From assembly GCF_900188175.1 (NCBI RefSeq), contig NZ_FZOQ01000018.1, positions 1-64,000 on the forward strand: a stretch of DNA of 64,000 bases. Reading direction: 5' to 3'. Both the position numbers and the translations under genes were made by a program. Position 1 is the first letter of the stretch, and each line of letters starts with the position of its first letter. The DNA is from Pontibacter ummariensis (GTDB lineage: Bacteria; Bacteroidota; Bacteroidia; Cytophagales; Hymenobacteraceae). Of the stretch, positions 48,564 to 56,940 are shown in pieces. The notes under the pieces are model-generated. The model worked only from the letters and a program-made list of their open reading frames with translations, was not told the origin of the DNA and made no database searches.

Positions 48564-49230
48564 ACTCAGTTTAAGGCGGCTTTTATTCGCTGCCTCTCTT
48601 ACCCTTACAGCCGGCATGTTTTACAGTTGTAGCGAGTCGGCGGCAGAAGAAGCTAAGCTACCGATACTGGGCAACCGTGAGCCCGTGGAGCGCGTGGTGG
48701 AAGGGCAGACGGTGGTGGATACCCTTTACCACCAGATACCTGACTTTGCGTTCGTAAACCAGGACAGCCAGCAGGTAACCCAGGAGACTTTTGCAGGCAA
48801 GCTGTACGTAACAGACTTCTTTTTTACGACCTGCCCTACCATCTGCCCTAAAATGAAAAGCCAGATGCTGCGGGTGTACGAGCAGTACAAAGACAACCCG
48901 AACGTCCTACTCCTGTCTCATTCTATCGACCCTACGCATGATACAGTGGCCGTACTGAAAGACTATGCCGCCCGCCTGAACGTAACGTCCGATAAGTGGC
49001 ACTTCGTGACTGGTGAGAAAGACAGCATTTACGACATTGCCACTAAGTACATGGTAACAGCCATGGAAGATGAGCAGGAAGCCGGCGGCTTTGTGCACAG
49101 CGGAGCCTTTGTGCTGGTGGATGAGAACCGCCATGTGCGGGGCGTGTACGACGGCACCAAGCCAGAGGAAGTAGACCGGCTGATCAATGACATCCCCGTA
49201 TTGCTAAAAGAGCAAAATGACCAGAAATAG
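48547..49230 (+). CDS. SCO family copper chaperone lipoprotein
   Basis: A 227-residue Sco1/SenC-type protein that delivers copper to cytochrome c oxidase or reduces its cysteines. Signal peptide and lipobox near Cys28 (MFYSCSES). The thioredoxin fold carries the copper motif C96-x3-C100 (TTCPTICPKM) and the later conserved His in GGFVHSGAFVLVD. The start overlaps the lipoprotein gene by 17 bases and the end overlaps the cytochrome c gene by 14 bases, so the genes are translationally linked. Confidence 0.93.
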   Translation: MINRNKLSLRRLLFAASLTLTAGMFYSCSESAAEEAKLPILGNREPVERVVEGQTVVDTLYHQIPDFAFVNQDSQQVTQETFAGKLYVTDFFFTTCPTICPKMKSQMLRVYEQYKDNPNVLLLSHSIDPTHDTVAVLKDYAARLNVTSDKWHFVTGEKDSIYDIATKYMVTAMEDEQEAGGFVHSGAFVLVDENRHVRGVYDGTKPEEVDRLINDIPVLLKEQNDQK

Positions 49231-49627
49231 ATCAATCTCTGTGGTGGCGGGCCTTGTTGCCCTCACTACCCTTACCCAATGCTTTACCAATCGCAAAAAC
49301 GAGGGCGAGAAGCTTTACGTGGCCAACTGCCAAAGCTGCCATATGGAGGACGGTAGCGGCTTGCGCGGCCTGATTCCCCCATTGGCGAAGGCCGACTACC
49401 TGCAACTGCACCGGGAGGAGCTTCCCTGCCTGATCAGGCATGGGATAAGCGGCGAGATTGTGGTAAACGGGCAGGAATACAACAAGGAGATGCCAGGCCT
49501 GGAAAGGCTGCAGCTAGACGATGTGACCAACCTGCTGAACTACATCCAGACAAACTTCGGGAACGACAACCAACGTTACACGATGACGGAGGTAGAAGAA
49601 TTGTTAGAGAGCTGCCCCGCACATTAA
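49217..49627 (+). CDS. Class I cytochrome c lipoprotein
   Basis: A 136-residue single-haem cytochrome c. N-terminal membrane signal with a likely lipobox LTQC (Cys22), then the haem site C38-Q-S-C41-H42 (VANCQSCHMEDGSG). The probable axial Met is in NKEMPGLERL, and the final helix is DDVTNLLNYIQTNF. It overlaps the SCO gene and closes the operon. It probably carries electrons at the outer face of the inner membrane, to a terminal oxidase that SCO would help to load with copper. Confidence 0.92.
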   Translation: MTRNRSISVVAGLVALTTLTQCFTNRKNEGEKLYVANCQSCHMEDGSGLRGLIPPLAKADYLQLHREELPCLIRHGISGEIVVNGQEYNKEMPGLERLQLDDVTNLLNYIQTNFGNDNQRYTMTEVEELLESCPAH

Positions 49628-49646
49628 GGGGTTAGCTGTTGCCTTG

Positions 49647-50591
49647 TTACCTGGCTGACGGCAGCAGGTCCTCGAGCCCGTACTCCCCTTCTGAATTAAA
49701 CCAGTCTCTGATTAAACGGTAGGCGATGGATACAGGCGGCGGAAGGCGGAAATCGCCCGCCTTCAGGCCTGCGGCGATCTCATTCCGCGTAAACCAGCGG
49801 GCATCGTCCATTTCGTCATGATTTACTTTGAGTTGACGAGAGCTGGCTACGGCACTGAACCCTACCATGATGGAGCTTGGGAAAGGCCAGGGCTGTGAGG
49901 AATGGTAGGCAATGCTTTCCAGTTCCACGCCTGTCTCCTCTTTTGCTTCCCGGGCCACAGCCTGCTCCAGGGTCTCCCCTGGTTCTAGGAAACCTGCAAT
50001 GGTGGCGTACTGCCCCTGCGGCCAGGTCGCCTGCCGCCCCAGCAAACAAGCGTCCCCCTCCGAAATGAGTACAATAACGGCCGTATCAGTGCGGGGATAG
50101 TGCTGCCGGTTGCAGTCCGCACCGCTACATTTCCGCACATGGCCGGCTTCCGCGCTGTGCATTACACTACCGCAATCGGGGCAGTACTGATGACGCAGGT
50201 TCCAGTGCACGATGGCGCGGGCGTAGCTCAGCAGGGCCGCCTGCTCTTTGGGTAACTCCAGCGCGACCGTCCGCAGGTCTTGCAGGCTAAACTCCCCTCC
50301 CAGTTGCCCCAACAGTTCTTCCTGCTTCCCTTCAAAACCTAAGGCAAAGTAGGGTATGTCGCCCTCCGACCCAAGGTATACCCGTACCTGCGCCAGTGCC
50401 TCCAGTGCCGCCGCTTGTTCCTTTGTAAGGAAAGCAGCCTCTACCCTATCCTCCTGCTCTAGTAGAAGACTTAAGGTATCGCTTACCACGACCACCCGCA
50501 CCTGTTCTGATCTCCAAAGCTTGTCTATGTGCTCCTCGTCGGCGCGAAGTTCCGAGAATCGGTACAGGGGGGTATGGGAAAAGTAGTTCAT
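49647..50591 (-). CDS. nudC: NAD+/NADH pyrophosphatase
   Basis: A 314-residue Nudix hydrolase of the NudC type, splitting NADH (or NAD caps of RNA) into NMNH and AMP. The zinc ribbon uses CPDCG and the KCSGADCNRQHYPR cysteines. The Nudix box reads GFLEPGETLEQAVAREAKEETGVEL, followed by the NudC tag SSQPWPFPSSIMVGF. The frame runs up to a GTG at 50690, but the ATG at 50591 (MNYFSHTPLYRF) fits the family and lies 28 bases from a -7 box. It converges closely on the cytochrome c gene. Confidence 0.94.
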   Translation of the reverse strand: MNYFSHTPLYRFSELRADEEHIDKLWRSEQVRVVVVSDTLSLLLEQEDRVEAAFLTKEQAAALEALAQVRVYLGSEGDIPYFALGFEGKQEELLGQLGGEFSLQDLRTVALELPKEQAALLSYARAIVHWNLRHQYCPDCGSVMHSAEAGHVRKCSGADCNRQHYPRTDTAVIVLISEGDACLLGRQATWPQGQYATIAGFLEPGETLEQAVAREAKEETGVELESIAYHSSQPWPFPSSIMVGFSAVASSRQLKVNHDEMDDARWFTRNEIAAGLKAGDFRLPPPVSIAYRLIRDWFNSEGEYGLEDLLPSAR

Positions 50592-50618
50592 GTGATCAGC
50601 CAACAGTGTAGCAAGTAT

Positions 50619-50626
50619 CAAAAGTA
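50619..50626 (-). promoter_or_regulatory. Probable -7 element of nudC
   Basis: The minus strand reads TACTTTTG, a full match to TAnnTTTG, 28 bases before the ATG at 50591. The -33 box is unclear. Confidence 0.4.
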
Positions 50627-50796
50627 AGTAATCTATACGCAAGAAGGGATAAATGTAGAAGAACGGCTCCGGAAACGGCAATTTCTGCACTACAAAGCGA
50701 AACGGTTTTATCCCAAATCACCAACTTTTCGTATTACCCTCAATATTTACTAATTTGAATATTAAAACCTTTGTCTCACTATAAAACCATCTGACA

Positions 50797-51672
50797 ATGA
50801 AGCGTTCTTTTCCCCTCTTATTCCTTGCGGCTACGCTGCTTTCCTGTTCCAGTGAGCAGGAGGTACAGGATACCGCAGAAACCGACGCAACGGCCGTAGT
50901 CGTAACACCCACCCTTACCAAGGCCTGGGAAACAGATACCGTCATGACCACAGCCGAATCGACCTTGTACGATAAAGAAGCCAACATTATTTATGTCAGC
51001 AACATACAAGGGGACCATTCCACGAAAGACGGAAAAGGGTTCATCGCCACCATGAGTCCCGACGGGTCGGTTCGTAACTTAACCTGGGTTACAGGACTGA
51101 ATGCCCCAAAAGGCTTAGCCAAAATGGGGGACAAACTCTACGTAACGGACATTGATGAACTGGTGGAGATCAACATCGCAGACAGCACCATCGCCAACAG
51201 ATATCCTGTGCAAGGCGCTACTTTTTTAAATGATGCTGCCACAGATGGGGAGAAGGTTTATTTTTCAGACTCCGGAACAGGTAAAGTGCACGTGCTGGAA
51301 AACGGGCAGGTAAACACTGTTGCGGAAGGCATGGAAGGCATCAACGGAATCGCCTTTAACGAGGAAGGTGAACTGTTTATCCTGGACGGAAAGGGCTTGC
51401 GGCAATACGGCCTACAGGATCAAAGCTCCCGGTTCGTGAACGAGACAGTAACCGGAGGCGATGGCCTGGTGATTATTGACGACAGCACTTACATTGCCAG
51501 CCGCTGGCAGGGAGAGATTTACCTGATCCGCAACGGGAAAGAGGAGTTATTGCTGGATACGAAAGAGCAGGAGTCGAACACGGCTGATATTGACTACATA
51601 GAAGACGAGAAGCTGGTACTCGTTCCTACTTTCCTGAAGAACAGAGTAGTGGCTTATAAGCTGGATTACTAA
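50797..51672 (+). CDS. SMP-30/gluconolactonase-like beta-propeller lipoprotein
   Basis: A 291-residue lipoprotein with signal peptide and lipobox LLSC (Cys17). The rest forms repeated strands typical of a six-bladed propeller: IYVSNIQGD, LYVTDIDELVEINI, VYFSDSGTGKVHVL, GINGIAFNEEGELFILDGKG and YIASRWQGEIYLI. It resembles SMP-30/NHL-type sugar lactonase proteins. The substrate is unknown and it may simply be a binding protein. It stands alone with a strong terminator downstream. Confidence 0.82.
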   Translation: MKRSFPLLFLAATLLSCSSEQEVQDTAETDATAVVVTPTLTKAWETDTVMTTAESTLYDKEANIIYVSNIQGDHSTKDGKGFIATMSPDGSVRNLTWVTGLNAPKGLAKMGDKLYVTDIDELVEINIADSTIANRYPVQGATFLNDAATDGEKVYFSDSGTGKVHVLENGQVNTVAEGMEGINGIAFNEEGELFILDGKGLRQYGLQDQSSRFVNETVTGGDGLVIIDDSTYIASRWQGEIYLIRNGKEELLLDTKEQESNTADIDYIEDEKLVLVPTFLKNRVVAYKLDY

Positions 51673-51736
51673 CCCAGACCACACCTCCGCGCAGTACCAG
51701 GAAAGGTCTGCCGTCAAAACAATCCTGTTTAACAAG

Positions 51737-51785
51737 AAACGAGGAAGCCTCTCTAGTATACCTAGAGAGGCTTTCTCGTTTTTCT
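51737..51785. terminator. Bidirectional terminator
   Basis: A 20-base stem with one G-T pair (51737-51756 / 51762-51781) and T/A-rich ends, between convergent genes. Confidence 0.85.
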
Positions 51786-51825
51786 GCTTATGCGCCGCTA
51801 AGACTTCAGAAGCAAGCGTGCTGCC

Positions 51826-54800
51826 TTAAGCCCTGGTCCCTGGCAAGAACGTAACCGTCTTGAGCATGGGCTTTTGTTTGCCAACTTCTGTCAGCGGGCG
51901 GAAGACAAGGTAAACATCCTGCAGCTCGTTTGTACTGGTCTGCTGCAGTGGAATAGTGCCGGACGCTTTTCCTTTATCGGCACCGAAGTTGAGTTGTCCC
52001 TCCCCTATCTTTTTACCGTTAGGGTTTCCTACCCGCACTTCTACCGCATAGCGGCCAGCTTGCCCACTGCCTAAGCCCGTTAGCTCAATGGCACGTACGC
52101 CTGTGAGGTCTACCTGATCGGCCTTCAGCCAGCCGTCACCGCCTGGTAACACGAGGAACTTACTGCCGTCAATTTCTCTGGCGGCAAACCAACGGGTTTC
52201 CTTAAAGTCAGCGGCATCCATTTGATTGCTGCGCAGGTACACCGCCTCGGCTCCAGCCAAGGGCCTAACGCGCGCACTTCCCTGGTCAGTGTATGTTGCC
52301 ATCAGCTTCAGCACTGTATTTTGGGCAGTAGTAGGGGCTGGGGCAATGGTGCCACTGGCTGGCAAAGACTCGAACATGCTTTCCGTGTCCGCCAAGGAAA
52401 GTACCCACTGTACAATACGACGGGCCTCACCTGGTTCCATGGTCGGGTGGGCAGGCATGGCCGCTTCCCCCCAAACACCGCTACCGCCTTTGATGATTTT
52501 CTGCGTCAGAAAGGCAGGGGCTTCCGGGTCTTTCTGATACCGAAGGGCTACCTGCGTAAAGGATGGTCCAATAGATTTTTCGCTCACCTGATGGCAGGAC
52601 TTACAGTCAGAGGCCTCCATCAGGTTCTTGCCGATCATGGCTTCTGATAAAACCTGGTGCCCCATAGAGGCACCGGCAAGGTCTGTGCCCTGCACGTAAT
52701 CAGAAGAAACATGCAGGTTATTGGCGCTATACGCACCGTCCTTGTCTGTCACTTTCACCTGATACTGCACGGGCTCTCCCGGGAAGTAGAAGGTACGGTT
52801 ACCTTTGATGGCTATGTCTACTTCCGGCTGCTCGTTGCCGGCATATACGAGCACGTCGCTGCTTTTAGAGGACGCCTGTTTAGTATCTATTACCTCCACG
52901 CTTACGTTGTGGTCGCCCACCCCTTTGATCGTATGCTCGATGTAAGGCACCTTTGTCTCCTGGTAATAATCCCCCACTTTCCATACATACCGCAGCCGGT
53001 CACCTTCCGGATCAGTAGCATCTACCCTTGCTTTCACCGTTAATGGCAGGGCACCGCTTGTCTTGTCTACGTACAGCCTGTTAATCTTAGGAGGCAGGTT
53101 GCCTGACACATAGTCTAAGCGGGCCAGGCCGGCATCGGCATTTTTAGAGAACCAGCCAGAGCCGTACTCCAGCACGTACAGCTTGCCGTCCGGTCCTACC
53201 TCCATGTCTACTGGTGCGTTGAATTCAGCACCTTCCATAAACGGTTCCATGCTACGGTAATCCCCGTTCGGCTCCATGCTCACGGCCTTTATCCAGTTTC
53301 TAATCCAGTCATAGATAAAGAGCTTGCCATTATAGTAGGCCGGATAAGCCCCCCCGTTTTCATACAGGTCATTGTAGTACACAGGGCCAGCCATCGCGGA
53401 GCGGCCTCCGGCCCCTACCTGCGGAAACTCTTTCGACTCGGCGTAAGGGTACCAGATAAAGGCTGGTTTTGCCGGCGGTAACTCCTGCAAGCCGGTGTTG
53501 TTGCGGGAGTTGTTAATTGGGTTCTTCGGGTTAAAGACAGGGCCTGACCTTCCGGCATCGTAATCATAGTGCCGGTAAGGGTAGTTGTTTCCTATAAAGA
53601 GCGGCCAGCCAAAAAAGCCGGCTTCACGGGCCTGGTTTACCTCATCGTAGCCTCGTGGTCCCCTCGTACCGAGGCTGTCCACGCCAGAGTCAGGGCCGAT
53701 CTCTCCCCAGTACAGGAACCCTGTTTTCTGGTCTACCGAAATGCGGTAAGGGTTACGGTCCCCCATCACATAGATTTCCGGGCGGGTCTTGGCCTGGTTT
53801 TTCGGGAACAGGTTGCCTTCCGGTATCTCATAGCTGCCGTCCTCCTTTAAGCGGATGCGCAGGATCTTTCCGCGCAGGTCGTTTGTATTGCCGGCAGAGC
53901 GACGGGCATCGTACTGCTCGTGCCCCGGACGGTCATCCAACGGTGCAAATCCGTTGTTTACATAAGCCTGGTCCGGCTCATCGAAAGGCGTGGAGTTATC
54001 ACCGGTAGATACATACAATAAATTATCCGGGCCAAAGGCAATAGAGCCGCCCGTGTGGCAGCAGATTTGGCGCTGGGAATAGAACTGCAGGATAACTTTC
54101 TCGGTGTCCTGCTGCAGTTTGTTATTGCGGTATACGAAGCGCGACAGCCGGTTTACAGATGTATCGGCCGGACTGTAGAAGATGTATACGTAGTTGTTCT
54201 TGGCAAAATTAGGGTCTGCGGCTATGCCCAGTACCCCTTCCTCGGCATTTACGCCTTCCACACCACTACTGTGGTACACGTTTAGCGCGCCTACCTGCTT
54301 AATGCTGCCGGCACTCTCGTCATACAGCATGATCTCGCCACGGCGCTGTGCAATCAGCACATCCTTGTTCGGCAGGATCGTCATCTCCGTTGGCTCAAAC
54401 AGGGTGCCTTCCGTTAGTTGGGTTTTGATAAACCTTTCCTCTTCCGGCACCTTCAGCGAAGTTGCCCTAGCATAGTCGAGGCTGTTGTTTTCACCGATCG
54501 CGTATTTAATCCCGCCTATGAGGTGCTGGCGAAACAGCTCGTCCTCTGTGCCAACCGATGGTTCTAAAGCGGTATAGAAAGAGCGGCCTCCCTCAAAATC
54601 GTGGTACCAGGACACAGGGTTAACGTCCCCGGCGCCTTCCTGCATGGTCAGCAGTACCTTTACGTCCTCCACTAACTGGTTAAACTCCAGCCAGGCATCC
54701 TGTCTTGTCCACTGTTCCGGTAAGCCATTGGTGGCGGGGTGTCCTGCTTCGGCCACGCGAACAACCGCCTCTTTGGTTTGTGGATAGCCCTCATAGCGGC

Positions 54801-55197
54801 CTCCCACCAGTCTGCCGTACCAGTCCCAGCTGTACGCTGTGTCCGCCGCCTCATGGATCCCCACAAAGCCTCCCCCTGCCTGCATGTAACGCTCAAAGTT
54901 TACTTTCTGGCCGTAGCTTAGCTCCTCGCCAGTCGTGTTCAGGAAAATCACCGCGGCATAGGGTGCCAGGTTGCTTTCGGTGAACATGCGCTCGTTCGTC
55001 GTAGTGTCCACCTCGAAGTCTTGCTCTCCCCCCAGCTTGGCCAGAGCGGCCATACTTTCTGCCACGGATGCATCACCGGCATCACTGCTATACACTAAAA
55101 CTCTTGGGTTTCCTGACCGCTCCCCACAGGAGGGCAACATGAACACGGCAAGCAGGAGAAAGTAAAAAACATTAAAAAAGCGATGTTTTGTCGTCAT
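51826..55197 (-). CDS. Large lipoprotein: ThuA, sugar-dehydrogenase propeller, PKD-like and cytochrome c domains
   Basis: A 1123-residue secreted, multi-domain protein. Lipobox MLPSC (Cys24). ThuA-like trehalose-utilisation domain at about 30-245 (RVLVYSSDAGD..., GGGFVGIHEAADTAYSW, YPQTKEAVV). Then a PQQ-dependent glucose/sorbosone dehydrogenase-like propeller at about 265-700 (EGVLGIAADPNF, GNTNDLRGKILRI, GDRNPYRISVDQKTGFLYWGEIGPD). A PKD-like domain follows near 720-795, a cytochrome c domain with C865-K-S-C-H869 and MPAHPTMEPGEA, and a C-terminal carbohydrate-binding-like beta domain from about 1000. It probably oxidises a sugar outside the cell membrane and passes electrons to its own haem. 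Such chains are common in Cytophagales. The substrate is unknown. Confidence 0.9.
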   Translation of the reverse strand: MTTKHRFFNVFYFLLLAVFMLPSCGERSGNPRVLVYSSDAGDASVAESMAALAKLGGEQDFEVDTTTNERMFTESNLAPYAAVIFLNTTGEELSYGQKVNFERYMQAGGGFVGIHEAADTAYSWDWYGRLVGGRYEGYPQTKEAVVRVAEAGHPATNGLPEQWTRQDAWLEFNQLVEDVKVLLTMQEGAGDVNPVSWYHDFEGGRSFYTALEPSVGTEDELFRQHLIGGIKYAIGENNSLDYARATSLKVPEEERFIKTQLTEGTLFEPTEMTILPNKDVLIAQRRGEIMLYDESAGSIKQVGALNVYHSSGVEGVNAEEGVLGIAADPNFAKNNYVYIFYSPADTSVNRLSRFVYRNNKLQQDTEKVILQFYSQRQICCHTGGSIAFGPDNLLYVSTGDNSTPFDEPDQAYVNNGFAPLDDRPGHEQYDARRSAGNTNDLRGKILRIRLKEDGSYEIPEGNLFPKNQAKTRPEIYVMGDRNPYRISVDQKTGFLYWGEIGPDSGVDSLGTRGPRGYDEVNQAREAGFFGWPLFIGNNYPYRHYDYDAGRSGPVFNPKNPINNSRNNTGLQELPPAKPAFIWYPYAESKEFPQVGAGGRSAMAGPVYYNDLYENGGAYPAYYNGKLFIYDWIRNWIKAVSMEPNGDYRSMEPFMEGAEFNAPVDMEVGPDGKLYVLEYGSGWFSKNADAGLARLDYVSGNLPPKINRLYVDKTSGALPLTVKARVDATDPEGDRLRYVWKVGDYYQETKVPYIEHTIKGVGDHNVSVEVIDTKQASSKSSDVLVYAGNEQPEVDIAIKGNRTFYFPGEPVQYQVKVTDKDGAYSANNLHVSSDYVQGTDLAGASMGHQVLSEAMIGKNLMEASDCKSCHQVSEKSIGPSFTQVALRYQKDPEAPAFLTQKIIKGGSGVWGEAAMPAHPTMEPGEARRIVQWVLSLADTESMFESLPASGTIAPAPTTAQNTVLKLMATYTDQGSARVRPLAGAEAVYLRSNQMDAADFKETRWFAAREIDGSKFLVLPGGDGWLKADQVDLTGVRAIELTGLGSGQAGRYAVEVRVGNPNGKKIGEGQLNFGADKGKASGTIPLQQTSTNELQDVYLVFRPLTEVGKQKPMLKTVTFLPGTRA

Positions 55198-55609
55198 CGG
55201 ATAAGGGCTGTTATACTATTGATGTAGGTTGTGCCTTTCCTGTTTGCTGATGCCAGAAGAAAAAAGCAACAGGGCAGACTTGTACAATTTTTCGTGCCCG
55301 AATATAAGCTATTATGTAAGTAATCACAACACCTATCTCAGCGTTCAGGCAAAGGAACAGCAAGGCCTGTAAAGGTATATACGGAAAGATTTCTAACCGT
55401 TATACACCATACACTCCCCGAACTGCCCCAACAAATAAACGCCAAAGGGCCCATAAAAAGTCTGTCTACTCCTTATACACCTTTTGTTATTTCCTCGTTT
55501 ACCCTACAAAACCAGTGCATTTCTCGTAAAACGCCAAGTGCACCTGTACTGTAAGTACATCTTCGAAAGACAGATAACGTTTTATTTTCACCATTCAAGC
55601 TGAAGGCAT
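55198..55609. other. Gene-free stretch between divergent genes
   Basis: Upstream regions of the large lipoprotein gene and of the gene at 55610. No ORF, RNA gene or full promoter box is visible; a small palindrome TGTAC-5-GTACA lies near 55545. Confidence 0.5.
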
Positions 55610-56329
55610 ATGAACACCCTACCTGTCAATTGGCTAACTGAGGGACTCATCGACTTTGAGTACAAGAAGTATTTGCTGCTGGCTTACCTGAAGGCAGTAA
55701 AAGCTGAGTTCGGGGAACAACGTCTGTACCCTGTCTTCTCAGACCTCATCATGCATTACCGCAACCTGCAACAGGTAAAAGAACACAAGCAGCTGGTGTA
55801 CGAGCAATTTCCTGAGCGCATCAGCCGGTCGGATTTTGAGAAACTGGAGTTGGTGTATGAGAAAATCGTGGAGGATGATGAGACGATGCAGCAGATAGAG
55901 GAAATCATACAGTTTGCCTCTCCCCTCTTCAACCACGCCCTTAAGGAGGGGAAAGAGCTTTATGACTTCGTAGAGCGCCACCTGGAGATCAACCCTGTCG
56001 GCATCACCCCTATCTACCACAACGAGGGTTATATCTTTTTAGAGGCTTACCCGGGAAAGGAAACACAGGTGTACCTGTACCACATCACGGTATTTGAGAA
56101 CACTTACGAGAAGTATAAAGGCATCAACACCAGACACCTCCAGACCATACGGCGAGGCCTGGCCCAGACGCATGAGAGCCTGAAAGTAAGATTATTGCGG
56201 GAAAGGCAGGAACTCCCCAATCCGGCGACCTTTGCGGTCGTCTCCCGCGTACCCGTCCCACTGGAACACGCACTCCTGCCCATCGCCAAGCGCTCACTTG
56301 TGAAATATGTTACCCGATTGGCTTCCTAG
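55610..56329 (+). CDS. Conserved hypothetical protein
   Basis: A 239-residue soluble protein that I do not recognise as a named family. It begins WLTEGLIDFEYKKYLLLAYLKAVKAEF, has a long helical middle (EKLELVYEKIVEDDETMQQIEEIIQFA), and ends in a mixed region with FLEAYPGKETQVYLYHITVFEN and HALLPIAKRSLVKYV. Proteins of this look occur as hypotheticals in Bacteroidota. It has no signal peptide or membrane segment. A GC-rich hairpin with a T-rich tail follows its stop. The next genes belong to sulfur assimilation but are controlled by their own leader. Confidence 0.75.
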   Translation: MNTLPVNWLTEGLIDFEYKKYLLLAYLKAVKAEFGEQRLYPVFSDLIMHYRNLQQVKEHKQLVYEQFPERISRSDFEKLELVYEKIVEDDETMQQIEEIIQFASPLFNHALKEGKELYDFVERHLEINPVGITPIYHNEGYIFLEAYPGKETQVYLYHITVFENTYEKYKGINTRHLQTIRRGLAQTHESLKVRLLRERQELPNPATFAVVSRVPVPLEHALLPIAKRSLVKYVTRLAS

Positions 56330-56365
56330 CCTCCGAATTTGGAGGCGAAGGCCATCTTTCTTTAA
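56319..56365 (+). terminator. Probable terminator before the sulfur locus
   Basis: GCCTCC (56329-56334) pairs with GGAGGC (56341-56346), with outer CTTC/GAAG pairing, followed by ATCTTTCTTTAACCTTTTT. Confidence 0.55.
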
Positions 56366-56414
56366 CCTTTTTGCTGCCATCTGGTATAGTTAATTAAGAT
56401 ATTTTTAAATGAGG

Positions 56415-56448
56415 TTGATACATGTAATCAGAAAAAAGTGTAACTTTA
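56415..56448 (+). promoter_or_regulatory. Possible promoter of the cysH leader
   Basis: TTG at 56415 and TAACTTTA at 56441-56448 (one change from TAnnTTTG), but with a long 23-base spacer. The riboswitch starts 40 bases downstream. Weak match. Confidence 0.3.
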
Positions 56449-56487
56449 CAACCTATAAAAGTATCAGACCTTCAAAGGTCTAACGAG

Positions 56488-56591
56488 AATTTATAAAGAA
56501 GAGGCGAGAGAATAGGCTCCGTGACCCTCTGGCAACCACTTATAAAGGAAGGTGCCAAATCCTATCCCGGCAAAGCGGGAACATATAAATT
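56488..56591 (+). promoter_or_regulatory. SAM-I type (S-box) riboswitch
   Basis: The sequence has the conserved S-box core in order: AAGAGGCGAGAGAATAGG, CCGTGACCCTCTGGCAACC, AAGGAAGGTGCCAAATCC. An 8-bp perfect P1 closing stem pairs 56488-56495 with 56584-56591, P2 pairs AGAG with CTCT, and a P4 hairpin is TCCCG-GCAAAG-CGGGA. GGCAACC and GGTGCCAAAT are hallmarks of the SAM-binding family. It sits directly before a cysteine-rich leader ORF and the cysH-cysD-cysN genes, so high SAM should lower their expression. I see no clear intrinsic terminator after it, so control may act on leader translation. Confidence 0.85.
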
Positions 56592-56600
56592 TCTAATGCA

Positions 56601-56714
56601 ATGCAGACAACAACTCACATATCGCCTTTAGTAATGGGAAGCACACCTGCTTCCTCACGCAACGCTTATGTTACTTCTCTGGCCTACAGCATGTCTTGTT
56701 GTTGCTGTTGCTAG
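56601..56714 (+). CDS. Leader peptide ending in five cysteines
   Basis: A 37-residue ORF beginning MQTTTHISPLVMG and ending AYSMSCCCCC, then TAG (codons TGT TGT TGC TGT TGC at 56697-56711). The ATG is 9 bases after the riboswitch P1 stem. A run of five Cys codons at the very end, before a stop and upstream of cysteine-synthesis genes, is what a tRNA-Cys-sensing attenuator would look like, by analogy with amino-acid leader peptides. It is not in the usual gene size range, has no signal peptide, and probably matters through its translation rather than as a protein. The mechanism in the following 226 bases is not obvious. Confidence 0.75.
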   Translation: MQTTTHISPLVMGSTPASSRNAYVTSLAYSMSCCCCC

Positions 56715-56940
56715 CTCTCTAATCGCTGCCTCTTTAGCTTTAGAGCCTGCACCCATTCTGCCGAACCTGGCGACACCTTCTGCCTTTCTTAAACTCCTTC
56801 GGCTATCCGTGCTTCCCGCATGTTACCCTATCCCCTTACCCGTACAGGTCTGGGCAAAGTAAAATGCCACCGGTAGCAGAAGCAGCAGAAACAGAAGGCC
56901 AACTAAAAATTATATTTTCATTCGCATTAACATACCACAC
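56715..56940. promoter_or_regulatory. Leader region between the Cys5 ORF and cysH
   Basis: A 226-base non-coding stretch. CCTTCTG at 56776-56782 can pair with CAGAAGG at 56892-56898, and the overlapping CTTCTGC (56777-56783) with GCAGAAG (56876-56882), so alternative folds are possible. No T-run terminator is seen. Confidence 0.4.

Noticed and set aside
56668-56862. 64-codon ORF downstream of the Cys5 leader
   Set aside because: It is in another frame overlapping the leader, is Leu/Ala/Pro-rich without a recognisable motif, and its start has no support.
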